Origin: Streptomyces sp. AV19
GTDB taxonomy: Bacteria; Actinomycetota; Actinomycetes; Streptomycetales; Streptomycetaceae
Assembly: GCF_015999245.1 (NCBI RefSeq)
Contig: NZ_JAEAMR010000003.1
Coordinates: forward strand, 677,671-741,670
DNA length: 64,000 nucleotides
Reading direction: 5' to 3'
Positions 18,311 to 26,663 of this stretch are shown here, in pieces. A model generated the notes under the pieces. It made no database searches. It was not told where the DNA came from and saw nothing but the letters and a program-made list of their open reading frames with translations. The position numbers and the translations under genes were made by a program. How positions within the stretch are numbered: the first letter of the stretch is position 1; each line of letters begins with the position of its first letter.

Positions 18311-20017
18311 TCAGGCGTTCGCCATATCCCTGACCACCCGTCCGTTCTCCAGCGCGACCACCCGGGGCAGCCGGGCGATGGTCGCCGGGCGGTGGGCGAT
18401 GACGATCAGCGTGCGGTCCGCGCTCATGCCGTCCAGGGCGCGCTCCAGCCGCTCCGCCGTCACCGGATCGATGTCCGCGGTGGCCTCGTCGAGGACGAGC
18501 ACGGCCGGGTCGGCCAGCACCGCGCGCAGCAGCCCGATGATCTGCCGCTCCCCCGCCGACAGCCGCCCGCCGCGCAGGCCCACCTCGGCGTCCAGGCCGC
18601 CCAGGTCGCGGATCCAGTCCTGAAGGCCCAGCTCCGCCACGGCCCGTTCCATGTCGGCGCGGGTGGGGGTGGAGCGCACCAGCTCCAGGTTGTCGGCCAC
18701 GGTGCCGGTCACCATGCGGACCTCCTGCGGCACCAGCACGACGCGGCGCCGCAGTTCGGATTCGGGTATCTCCGTCAGGTCCACCCCGGCGAAGCGCACC
18801 GCGCCGCGGTCGGGCCGGTAGAGCCCGCAGAGCACCTTGGACAGCGTCGTCTTGCCGGAGCCGGTCTCGCCGACGACGCCGGTGCGGTCGCCCGGGGAGA
18901 AGACCAGCGAGACCCCGCCCAGCACCTCGGTGCCGTCGCGGTAGGCGTATCCCACGGCCTCGCAGCTCAGTTCGCCGCGCCGGGGAAGGCCGTCCCGGCC
19001 CTTCGGCTCCGGCTCCCCGTCCTTGGCGCGGTCGGTCGCGGAGAGCAGGTCCAGCAGCCGGGCCAGGCCCGTACGCGCCTTCTGCACGTGGCCGACGAGC
19101 TGCGAGATCTCGGAGAAGGAGTCGAAGAGGTTGCGGCTGGCGAGGACGAAGACGACGACGGTGCCGATGCTGATCGCGCCGCGCGCGACGGACCAGCCGC
19201 CCACCAGCAGCAGCGCCACCATCGCCATGCCCTCGACGAGGCTGACCAGGTCGATGCGGTTCTCCACCCGGATCGCCCGCCGCGCGGCACGCACCGCCAC
19301 GGCGTTCTCCCGGCCGAACCGGCGCATCCAGCCCGGCAGTCCGCGGGCGGTCTGCAGCGCCTCCCGGACGGTGAGGGTCTCGGTGAACGTGGCCGCCACC
19401 GTCGCCTCGGCCGCCGCCTTCCCGCCGTACGCGCCGGGCGCGGACCGCTGGAACCAGCGCATCACCAGCATCGTGGGCGGCACGAACACCACCAGCTGCA
19501 CCAACGCCAGCTGCCACGAGTACCCGAACAGCACGACCAGCGTGAACACCAGCGTGGCCGCGGTCGAGATGATGTTACGCAGGTGCATCCGGACGAAGGC
19601 GGCCAGCGCGGCCACCTCGCTGGTGGTGCGGCGCAGCAGCTCGCCCGTGTGGTGCGACTCCAGGAAGCGCAGCGGCGCCGAGGCCAGGTTCTCCACGCAC
19701 CGCTCGCGCAGGCTGCGCACCACGTTCTCGCCGGCCTTGGCGAGCAGCAGCTCACCGGTGCGGGCCAGGCCGAGCTGGACGACGGCCAGTGCCAGCAGGA
19801 CGCCGACGGCCCACATCAGCCCGGTGCGGTCGCCGCCGTTCAGCGCGTCGGTGGCCCGGCCGACGAGCGGGGCGACGGCCACCAGGGCGGCGGCGTCGGC
19901 CAGTCCGACGGTGAGGGCGATGACCAGGGAGCGCCGGTGGGGACGCAGATGGGGGGCGGCCCGGCGCAGCACGCGGCGCTCGTCGGGCTGGTCGTTGAGC
20001 AGGACCGGCTCAGCCAC
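18311..20017 (-). CDS. ABC exporter half-transporter (IrtB-like), second of a pair
   Basis: A 568-aa half-transporter with an N-terminal six-helix membrane domain (about 30-300) and a C-terminal ATPase. Walker A is GETGSGKTTLS, the signature is LSAGE in place of LSGGQ, Walker B is VLVLDEATADID, and the switch His is in IAHRP. It begins 8 bp inside the preceding half-transporter gene. Paired fused half-transporters beside an SIP gene recall mycobacterial IrtA/IrtB, which import iron-loaded mycobactin despite the exporter fold. Siderophore export is the other possibility. The LSAGE signature hints at an asymmetric heterodimer with one weaker ATP site. Confidence 0.87.
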   Translation of the reverse strand: MAEPVLLNDQPDERRVLRRAAPHLRPHRRSLVIALTVGLADAAALVAVAPLVGRATDALNGGDRTGLMWAVGVLLALAVVQLGLARTGELLLAKAGENVVRSLRERCVENLASAPLRFLESHHTGELLRRTTSEVAALAAFVRMHLRNIISTAATLVFTLVVLFGYSWQLALVQLVVFVPPTMLVMRWFQRSAPGAYGGKAAAEATVAATFTETLTVREALQTARGLPGWMRRFGRENAVAVRAARRAIRVENRIDLVSLVEGMAMVALLLVGGWSVARGAISIGTVVVFVLASRNLFDSFSEISQLVGHVQKARTGLARLLDLLSATDRAKDGEPEPKGRDGLPRRGELSCEAVGYAYRDGTEVLGGVSLVFSPGDRTGVVGETGSGKTTLSKVLCGLYRPDRGAVRFAGVDLTEIPESELRRRVVLVPQEVRMVTGTVADNLELVRSTPTRADMERAVAELGLQDWIRDLGGLDAEVGLRGGRLSAGERQIIGLLRAVLADPAVLVLDEATADIDPVTAERLERALDGMSADRTLIVIAHRPATIARLPRVVALENGRVVRDMANA

Positions 20018-21884
20018 GGTCGGCCTCCGGGGTCGTGGCGGACGGGATGGCGACGGCGACCGCCGGTTCCGGTGCGGGGTCGGTGGACGCCCGGTCCGGA
20101 AGCGTGACGACGCGGTCGGCGGCCTCCAGGACGGCGGTCCGGTGCGTGGCGAAGATCACTGTGCGGCCCTGGGCCCAGGCGCGCAGCCGCTCCAGCACCA
20201 GCTTCTCGGTGGTGGTGTCCAGGGCGGAGGTGGAGTCGTCCAGCACCAGCACCTCGGGGTCGCCGAGCAGGCCGCGGGCGATGGCCAGGCGCTGGACCTG
20301 GCCGCCGGACAGGGCCGTTCCGCTCTCGCCGAGCTCGGTGTCGTAGCCGTCGGGCATGGCGGCGATCTGGTCGTGGATGCCGGCCGTCGCGCAGGCGGCG
20401 CGCAGTTCCTCGTCGGACAGGTCGCGGCCCAGCCGCAGGTTCTCGGCCACCGTTCCGGACAGCAGCAGCGGCCGCTGGGCCACGTAGCCGATCCGGCGGC
20501 GGATGTCGTCCAGGGCGGCGTCGCGCAGGTCGGTGCCGCCGTAGCGGACGGCGCCGGTCGCCGGGTCGTCCAGGCGCATGGGCAGCCGCAGCAGGGTGCT
20601 CTTGCCCGAGCCGGTGGCGCCGCGCACGGCCACGAACTCCCCGTGGCGCACGGTCAGATCGATCGGCGCGAGCACGGTGACGCCGTCGCGCACCGCGCTC
20701 ACCCCGGACAGCTCCAGGTCACCCTCGGCGGCCAGGGCGACCGGCTCGGCCGGGTCGGTGACCGTGGAGGGGATGGTCAGCGCCTCGTCGATCCGGGCGG
20801 CGGCCACGTCGGCCTGGCCGCGGGCGAGGAGCCGGTCGACGAGGACCCGGGTGGCGGTGGTGAGGTAGGCCATCCACGCGGTGAAGTTGACGAGCCCGCC
20901 GATGGTCAGCTCCCCGTCGAGGACGGCCAGACCGCCGATGCCCACGCCGACCGCGACGGCCAGCCGGGGCACGAAGGGGGCGATGGCCGCCCAGGACGCC
21001 TCGATGCGGGCGGCGACGACGGTGCGCGCGGTGACCTCCGCGCTGGCCCGGTCGTGCCGTCCCACCAGCGGGCGGTGACCGCCCGTGCCGCGCAGCCCGG
21101 TACCGAGCTGGAGCAGGTCGGCGACGGCCTCGGCGCGCTCGCCGTGGGCCTGGGCCAGCTCGTCGCTGGCCGCGCCGAAGCGGCGCGGGAAGTAGAGGTT
21201 GACCCAGACCAGGAAGGGCAGCATGCCCACGGTCACCAGCAGCAGCTTCGGGTCCAGGACGGCGAGCCCCGGCAGGATGACAACGAAGGTGGTGGCCAGC
21301 ACCACCCACACCGCCAGCCCGTGCACCCACTCGCGGACCAGATCCGTGTCCCGGGTGGCGCGCATGGCCAGGTCGCCGTGGCCGCGCGTGGCGAGCGCGG
21401 CCCGGTCCAGGACGGACAGGTGCGCCAGCAGCCGCGAGCGCAGGTCGGCGCCCACCTTGGCGTCGGCCGAGGAGGCCCACCACTGCCAGCCGTAGATCCC
21501 GGCGAACTGCAGGCAGGCGGCGAGGGCCGTGGCACCGGCCCAGAACAGCAGCGCCTGGTTGTCCCCAGGCGGCTTGATGCCGTGGTCGAGCGCGTTCTTG
21601 ACGCACCACGGGACGGCGAGCAGAGCCACCTGACGCAGGCAGGCGGAGGCCATGGCCAGACCGACGGTGCCCCGGTGCGGGCGCAGGGCGCCGCGCAGCA
21701 GCCGGCGGGCGCGGGCCCGCCGTTCGGCCGGAAGGTCCTTGGGGCTCAGGTCCTCGTCGGCGAGCACAGCCCCGTCCGCGGCACGGTCGGGGCCCGCGGG
21801 CTCCCGCTCCTTCGAGGGTTCGTCGCCCGGTGGCCGGTCGGCGGGGCCGGGGTGGTGCTCCGGCTTGGCGGGTTGGGTGCTCAC
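20010..21884 (-). CDS. ABC exporter half-transporter (IrtA-like), first of a pair
   Basis: A 624-aa half-transporter. A charged N-terminal extension of about 60 residues precedes a six-helix membrane domain. The nucleotide-binding domain has Walker A GATGSGKSTLL, signature LSGGQVQRLAIARG, Walker B VLVLDDSTSALD (Asp where Glu is usual at the catalytic position) and the switch His in FATHR. The Asp substitution could lower its ATPase activity. No SIP-like FAD domain is fused, unlike mycobacterial IrtA; the separate SIP gene may supply that role. The GTG start (21882-21884) lies 18 bp from the stop of the DUF6879 gene, so the transcript may begin further upstream. Confidence 0.87.
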   Translation of the reverse strand: MSTQPAKPEHHPGPADRPPGDEPSKEREPAGPDRAADGAVLADEDLSPKDLPAERRARARRLLRGALRPHRGTVGLAMASACLRQVALLAVPWCVKNALDHGIKPPGDNQALLFWAGATALAACLQFAGIYGWQWWASSADAKVGADLRSRLLAHLSVLDRAALATRGHGDLAMRATRDTDLVREWVHGLAVWVVLATTFVVILPGLAVLDPKLLLVTVGMLPFLVWVNLYFPRRFGAASDELAQAHGERAEAVADLLQLGTGLRGTGGHRPLVGRHDRASAEVTARTVVAARIEASWAAIAPFVPRLAVAVGVGIGGLAVLDGELTIGGLVNFTAWMAYLTTATRVLVDRLLARGQADVAAARIDEALTIPSTVTDPAEPVALAAEGDLELSGVSAVRDGVTVLAPIDLTVRHGEFVAVRGATGSGKSTLLRLPMRLDDPATGAVRYGGTDLRDAALDDIRRRIGYVAQRPLLLSGTVAENLRLGRDLSDEELRAACATAGIHDQIAAMPDGYDTELGESGTALSGGQVQRLAIARGLLGDPEVLVLDDSTSALDTTTEKLVLERLRAWAQGRTVIFATHRTAVLEAADRVVTLPDRASTDPAPEPAVAVAIPSATTPEADRG

Positions 21885-21902
21885 GACGTCAGGTATCCGC
21901 TC

Positions 21903-22400
21903 TCAGCAGGTTGGTTCGGCCGCGCGGTCCGGACCGGATGTCCCGGTCCGGACGACGTACTCGAAGCCCGCGCCGTCACCGTCACCGGTGAAGTGATTGA
22001 ACCTCACCAGGCGATCGTCGAAGAGCCAGAAGTCGTTTCCGGGGAGCGCGATATCCGACGTGCGCCGACGCGGCAGCCAGCGGACCTGTTCGCCCACAGT
22101 GACGTTGACGGCTGTGGTGGCGTGCTCGTACTTGATGTACTGGCTCACCGGCTCGGAGACGATGCGTGCACGTCGCATGACGACACCCCGGGCAACGGCC
22201 TGCCGTACCAAGGCCGTCCAGCGGGACCAGCCTTCGGACTCCGGGTCCAGGTCCACTTCGCCGGTGCGCTTCCACTGCTCGAACTCCTCGGCTTCACCGG
22301 CGACACCGTAGATGTCTCGCATCTCCAGGTGTACCGCGGAGTGCGTGGCAGAGTTCAGCAGTTCGTCAAAGCTTGCCCGCTGCTGCTTCTTCTGCGGCAT
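21903..22400 (-). CDS. DUF6879-like protein
   Basis: A 165-aa soluble protein resembling the streptomycete DUF6879 family, which is typically encoded beside an XRE regulator. Visible features are an N-terminal helix (FDELLNSATHSAVHLEMRD), an RIVSEPVSQYIKYEH segment, and a Trp/Phe-rich end with DFWLFDDRLVRFN. The function is not known. ATG 22398-22400 has AGGAAGG upstream. Its first 35 bp overlap the end of the small upstream gene. The XRE-type regulator divergent from this pair is the expected neighbour and probably controls it. Confidence 0.75.
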   Translation of the reverse strand: MPQKKQQRASFDELLNSATHSAVHLEMRDIYGVAGEAEEFEQWKRTGEVDLDPESEGWSRWTALVRQAVARGVVMRRARIVSEPVSQYIKYEHATTAVNVTVGEQVRWLPRRRTSDIALPGNDFWLFDDRLVRFNHFTGDGDGAGFEYVVRTGTSGPDRAAEPTC

Positions 22401-22623
22401 CGCACGCCTTCCTGATGATGTCGATCATCCGGTACGGCATCCGGATGACTGCTTCCGTGTCGGGATGGGGGCTGTTCTTCCGGCACTCGGCCTGAGCCTG
22501 CTCGTCGGCCAGCCAGCCCTGGAAGAGGATGTCCGGTTCGGGTTTCATGTCGACGTCCACCCAGGCCGCAGGGCACTGTTCGGTCTTCGTCTCGGGGTCG
22601 ATACCGACGAACAGTAGCGTCAT
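22366..22623 (-). CDS. Small conserved hypothetical protein (85 aa)
   Basis: An 85-aa acidic protein starting MTLLFVGIDPETK, preceded by a strong AGGAGG 7 nt before ATG 22621-22623. It has no signal peptide or membrane segment. It overlaps the DUF6879-like gene by 35 bp, so the two are probably cotranslated. I do not recognise the family. Its place beside the XRE regulator is where many streptomycetes have a short DUF397-type partner, but the sequence does not look like DUF397. Confidence 0.7.
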   Translation of the reverse strand: MTLLFVGIDPETKTEQCPAAWVDVDMKPEPDILFQGWLADEQAQAECRKNSPHPDTEAVIRMPYRMIDIIRKACDAAEEAAAGKL

Positions 22624-22813
22624 TGCTGCCTCCTGTGTCGAGCCCGTTTCGATCAGCCGCATGCGACGATCGGCCCTGCGTGCCGTCCGGGTCAAGAGGG
22701 CGTGCGGCGGCCTGCGCAGGTTGACGTGGAAGAGGATTCGACGCCGGACTGGACCGTCGTACGCACAGGGGTCCCGGGGTACCGTCCTGGTGTCGAGCGG
22801 AACGGAGTTCAGC

Positions 22814-23998
22814 ATGCCAGGTCGCATGGAAGAGCACACCGGAGCGCGGATCGCGAGGGCGCGCAAGCGCCGTAGGCTGACTCAGCGTGAACTGGCCGAC
22901 CGGAGTCACGTCTCGTACAGCACCCTGACCAAGGTGGAGCAGGGATACCTGCCCGCGAGTCCGGCGGTGATCGGTGCTCTCGCCCGTGCCCTCTCGCTTC
23001 CGGTGGCCGAGCTGACCGGGCAGCCGTACCTGGCGGAGTTGCGGCAGGACCGGCTCGACGGTCTGATCCATCCGATCCGTGAGGCGCTCGATCTGTACGA
23101 CCTGGGTGCCGATCCGGATGTTGTTCCGCGCCGCGTCGGCGAGTTGACGCTGAGGGCCGATGAGTTGTGCAGGCTGGTCCGGGCCGCCGACATCAAACGG
23201 GTGGCGGCCGAACTGCCGTCCCTGCTCCGCGAGGCGACGGCCGTCGCGCACGCGGACGGCACGACCGAGGCGTGGCGGATGCTCGCCTCGGGCTATCGGA
23301 CCGCCTACGACGTGGCCACCAAGCTGGGGTTCATCGATCTGTCGGCGATCGCCCTGGACTGCCTGGAATGGGCCGCGCAGCGGGCGTCCGACCCGGTGCT
23401 GGGCGGAATGCGGCAGTACTTGCGCGCGCTCGCCTACCTGCGGGCGAGCGACTACCGGACGGGCAAGCGGCTGATCCGGCTCGGGCTGTCGCGGCTGGAA
23501 CAGGCGGAGGCCGGGCGGGAGCGGGACGTGGTGACCGGCCAGCTCCAGCTCGGGGCCGCGGTGCTGGCCGGCCGGGACCAGGACGGGGACACCGCCGAAG
23601 CACATCTCGCCGAGGCCGGACGGATCGCCGCCCGTACCGGACCGGCCGAGAAGGTGCACTGGCTGTCCTTCGGCCCGGCCAACGTGGCCGTGCACGGGGT
23701 GAGTGTCCTGGCCGAGTTGGACCGGTACGGCGAGGCGGTGGAGAAGGCGGAGGGCCTCAAGCTGCCGGGCGACTGGCCGCCGTCCCGGACGGCCCATCAT
23801 TGCGCCGAGGTGGCCCGCGCGCAGCTGTGGACCGGGCGTACGGACGCCGCCTTCCGGAACCTGCTGGAGGCGCGCAAACTGGCGCCGCAGCAGACCCGTT
23901 ACCACCCCGTGGTGCGCGAGACGTACGCCGGTCTGGAGTCGGCGAAGCGACGGATGCCGGACGACTTCCTCAACTACGGGGCCTGGCTGGGCTCGTAG
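22814..23998 (+). CDS. XRE-family transcriptional regulator with TPR-like C-terminus
   Basis: A 394-aa regulator. Residues about 10-60 form an HTH_XRE domain (ARKRRRLTQRELADRS, then STLTKVEQG). The remainder is all-helical with repeated Ala/Leu-rich helices, consistent with TPR-like repeats seen in streptomycete HTH regulators. GGAG lies 6 nt before ATG 22814. It is divergent from the DUF6879 pair across 190 bp. Such trios are widespread in Streptomyces, and some influence development or antibiotic production. The specific target here is unknown. Confidence 0.85.
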   Translation: MPGRMEEHTGARIARARKRRRLTQRELADRSHVSYSTLTKVEQGYLPASPAVIGALARALSLPVAELTGQPYLAELRQDRLDGLIHPIREALDLYDLGADPDVVPRRVGELTLRADELCRLVRAADIKRVAAELPSLLREATAVAHADGTTEAWRMLASGYRTAYDVATKLGFIDLSAIALDCLEWAAQRASDPVLGGMRQYLRALAYLRASDYRTGKRLIRLGLSRLEQAEAGRERDVVTGQLQLGAAVLAGRDQDGDTAEAHLAEAGRIAARTGPAEKVHWLSFGPANVAVHGVSVLAELDRYGEAVEKAEGLKLPGDWPPSRTAHHCAEVARAQLWTGRTDAAFRNLLEARKLAPQQTRYHPVVRETYAGLESAKRRMPDDFLNYGAWLGS

Positions 23999-24106
23999 CG
24001 GAGTGTGATGGTGTGGCCAGGGCTGTCGGTGAGCCTGATAGTTCCGGTCGCGTCCTGCCGACACGATGGGCGACCCGCACACACCGACCGTGCAGGGAGT
24101 CGCACA

Positions 24107-24364
24107 ATGCCGCCACGCCGAACACCGCAGGACCGCTGCCGCAGAGCCCGGCTGGCCGAGGTCGCCGCGGGCATCGAACCCGTCCCCGTTCCCGTACACC
24201 TCACGGCGCCCGCACCGGCCGACGAACCGGAGCCCGTCCCCGGGTGCGACGTCTGTGTGGCCCTCGTCGTGCAGCGGACGGAGGCGCGCCGGGCCGGGGA
24301 CCTGTCCCGCGCCGTCGACTGCAACGTCGAACTGCGCCAGCACCCCCACGGGGGCCGGCGATGA
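24107..24364 (+). CDS. Small hypothetical protein with a CxxC motif (85 aa)
   Basis: An 85-aa protein, basic at the N-terminus, then Pro/Ala-rich, then PGCDVCVALVVQRTEARRAGD. The CDVC pair might bind a metal. GGGAG precedes ATG 24107 at suitable spacing. Its stop overlaps the start of the next gene by 4 bp (ATGA), which supports both start and coupling. Small proteins of this look accompany XRE regulators in Streptomyces. The function is unknown. Confidence 0.65.
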   Translation: MPPRRTPQDRCRRARLAEVAAGIEPVPVPVHLTAPAPADEPEPVPGCDVCVALVVQRTEARRAGDLSRAVDCNVELRQHPHGGRR

Positions 24365-24971
24365 GCCGGGAGGCGCGGGCGCTCGGGCACGCCTCCCCGC
24401 GTCCGTCCCACCTCTCCTGCGGGCGGTATGCGACGCTCGACCACCCCGGTGCGCGGTGGCTCGTCTCCCGGGCCACTCGGCCTCGCGAGATCCACGAGGC
24501 GTGGGCCATGGGGCGGACGCCCGGCGTCGAGGCCGGGCGGCGGTTCGACGTGGTTCACCTGCCGGCCGGGGCGTTGAGGGCGGGATCCCCGGGATCAGGA
24601 CCGACGACGCTGTCGCGGACGCGTTCCGGGGCGTCGGGATCGGGCACGGCGTGATCGTCTCGCGGCGGCGGGACGTCTACAGCGTCCTTGTGCGGGTCGG
24701 CACGGCGTGGGCGTGGGACGGCGTGCGCGGTACGAGCGCTGTGGGGATCGACGATCCCCTGCGGTATCTGCGCGTTCCGCCCCCGGAGCGGCGGGAAGGG
24801 CCGGGCGCCTTCTGGCTGCTGCCCGTTCCGGAGCGGGAGGAGGCGCTCGCCGGGGCGGAGGCGGTGCGCGCGCTCGTCGCGCGGCGCGAAAAGCCGCGCA
24901 TCACTTGGGGGTCCGCAGCGCCAGCGCCGCGCACACCGTCGCCAGCGGCAGTTCCAGCGCCGCCGCCATGA
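24361..24971 (+). pseudogene. Conserved streptomycete gene broken by a frameshift
   Basis: Translation begins at ATG 24361, coupled to the preceding gene, with a convincing sequence (SHLSCGRYATLDHPGARWLV, then RRFDVVHLPAG). It loses sense near 24575. Convincing coding resumes in another frame from about 24590 (GIRTDDAVADAFRG, YSVLVRVGTAWAWDGVRG, VGIDDPLRYLRVPPPERR) and runs to a stop at 24969-24971. The first frame would stop at 24652-24654. The two parts together make one protein of about 200 aa, so one indel around 24570-24590 has split it. The family is one I recall beside XRE regulators, sometimes labelled primase/polymerase-like, but I would not assign a function. The tail overlaps the convergent membrane-protein gene. 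Confidence 0.65.
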
Positions 24972-25284
24972 CGAGCGCCGACGTGAAGTCCGCGCCCGGT
25001 GCGGCGGTCACCGTGTCGAACCACGCGTCGGCGAAGAGCAGCGCCGCCGTCGCGGCGGCCGCGACGCGGCGGCGTTCGTCGTGGCGGGCCGTGAACAGGC
25101 CCGTCGTGATCAGGCCCGCGGCCTCCAGGGCGTCCAGGCCGGCCCAGGCCAGGGGCCAGCGGACCGCCGGGTACGTGTCGGGGAGGCCGGTCGCCAGGCA
25201 GTACAGCCAGGGGAGCAGGGCCACGCCGCAGGCAGTGAGGCCGAGGCCGAGCGTGCGTCGATGGCGGAGGAGTCGGAGGGACAT
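24901..25284 (-). CDS. Small integral membrane protein (127 aa)
   Basis: A 127-aa protein with about four predicted hydrophobic helices: residues 13-32, 43-64 (after the PAVRWPLAW segment), 75-90 and 100-122. No enzyme motif is seen. The start MSLRLLRHRR has a positively charged N-terminus facing the cytosol. Its 3' end overlaps the remnant of the frameshifted gene on the other strand, and it is divergent from the sensor kinase gene. The function is unknown. Confidence 0.65.
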   Translation of the reverse strand: MSLRLLRHRRTLGLGLTACGVALLPWLYCLATGLPDTYPAVRWPLAWAGLDALEAAGLITTGLFTARHDERRRVAAAATAALLFADAWFDTVTAAPGADFTSALVMAAALELPLATVCAALALRTPK

Positions 25285-25329
25285 GCCTTCAAGGCTTCGC
25301 CCTCGGCGGCTTCCGGTCAGTAGCGTGGC

Positions 25330-25373
25330 TGTCCGTTCCGGGGTGGTACCAGCTTCACCACCGGGACGGACAG
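25330..25373. promoter_or_regulatory. Long imperfect inverted repeat upstream of the sensor kinase
   Basis: The arm ctgtccgttccggggtggt (from 25330) faces accaccgggacggacag (ending at 25372). The arms pair almost throughout, with small bulges, around a loop of about 9 nt. The repeat is 46 bp upstream of ATG 25419 and downstream of nothing convergent. It could be an autoregulatory operator for the response regulator or a leader hairpin. Confidence 0.45.
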
Positions 25374-25418
25374 CAGTGGCATGGCCCCGCCCCGACCTGG
25401 CGTTTTACGGTTCTTGGC

Positions 25419-26663
25419 ATGACCGTCCCCAGCATCGTCCGCACCGCCCTGATGCCCCTGGCCAACGCCGGCCGCCCCGCCGCCGGCCTCGTCGCCGGTG
25501 CCCTCGCCCAGCTCCCCGCCCTGTTGATCATGGCGCTGCCCTGGGTGTCCTACGACGACATCGTCACGGTGCCGGAGATCCTGCTGTCGGTCTTCGTACC
25601 GCTCGGGGGCATCGCGCTCGTGGCACCACTGCTCACGGGGCTGCAACGGCGCCGCTTCCGGGCCGCGGGGGTGGACATACCGCGTCCGCCGCGCCCGGAA
25701 AAACCCGGCGGGGGACGGCTGTGGTACGCCCACGCCGAGCGGCAGTTGCGGTACCACCTCCTCGCCGGACCGGCGGTCGCCCTCGGCGGCGTCCTCGTCC
25801 TGCTCGGCGCGGCCGTCGGGATCGTGGCAGCCACCGTCTACGTCTGGATCTGGGCACTCCCGTTCAACTGGCGGATCGATCATCCCGGTTACAGCACCCG
25901 GGCCGCGTACGTCACCGCCGGCGGGCTCGTGCTGCTCTACGGCGGCGCCTGGGCGGCGGGCGCGCTCGTCCGGCTCGACGCCCGCAACGGGCAGGCGCTG
26001 CTCGGCCCCAGCCGGGAGGAACTGCTCGCCCGCCGCGTCGAGGAGGTCACCGAGAGCCGGGCCGGCGTCGTGGACGCGGCGGACGCCGAACGGCGGCGCA
26101 TCGAGCGGGACCTGCACGACGGCGCGCAGCAGCGGCTGGTGTCGCTGGCGGTCAACCTGGGCCTGGCCAAGGTGACGATGACCGACCTGCCGGAGGACGC
26201 GCGGCGCGTCATCGACGAGGCGCACCGCGAGGCGAAGGGGGCGATCCAGGAGCTGAGCGACCTGGTGCGCGGGCTGCACCCGGCCGTCCTGGAGGACCGG
26301 GGGCTGGACGCGGCGCTGTCCGGCCTCGCGGAACGCGCCCCGCTGCCCGTGCACGTCCGCGTGGACCTCGCCTCCCGGCCCGCGCCCGCGATCGAGGCCG
26401 TCGCCTACTTCGTCGTCTCGGAGGCGCTCGCCAACGTGGTCAAGCACGCGCAGGCGTCGAGGGCGGACGTCACCGTCGAACGCTTCGGGGGGATACTGCT
26501 GGTCGTCGTCTCCGACGACGGCGTGGGCGGGGCCGACGCGGCCGACGGTACGGGCCTGGCGGGCCTGGCCAAGCGCGTCGCGTCGGTGGACGGCACGTTC
26601 TCGATCAGCAGCCCCGTCGGGGGCCCGACCATTGTGACTGTGGAGCTGCCGTGCGCGCCGTGA
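25419..26663 (+). CDS. NarL/DesK-type sensor histidine kinase
   Basis: A 414-aa sensor with four N-terminal transmembrane segments (about 25-45, 52-74, 115-148 and 163-184), a short coiled region, a HisKA_3 dimerisation domain and an HATPase_c domain. The phosphoacceptor is His233 in ERDLHDGAQQRL. The ATP-binding parts are EALANVVKHA (N-box), DDGVGG (G1) and GLAGLAKRV (G2). No extracytoplasmic domain of any size is present, so it probably senses a membrane or intramembrane signal. The 3' end overlaps the response regulator gene by 13 bp. Confidence 0.92.
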   Translation: MTVPSIVRTALMPLANAGRPAAGLVAGALAQLPALLIMALPWVSYDDIVTVPEILLSVFVPLGGIALVAPLLTGLQRRRFRAAGVDIPRPPRPEKPGGGRLWYAHAERQLRYHLLAGPAVALGGVLVLLGAAVGIVAATVYVWIWALPFNWRIDHPGYSTRAAYVTAGGLVLLYGGAWAAGALVRLDARNGQALLGPSREELLARRVEEVTESRAGVVDAADAERRRIERDLHDGAQQRLVSLAVNLGLAKVTMTDLPEDARRVIDEAHREAKGAIQELSDLVRGLHPAVLEDRGLDAALSGLAERAPLPVHVRVDLASRPAPAIEAVAYFVVSEALANVVKHAQASRADVTVERFGGILLVVVSDDGVGGADAADGTGLAGLAKRVASVDGTFSISSPVGGPTIVTVELPCAP

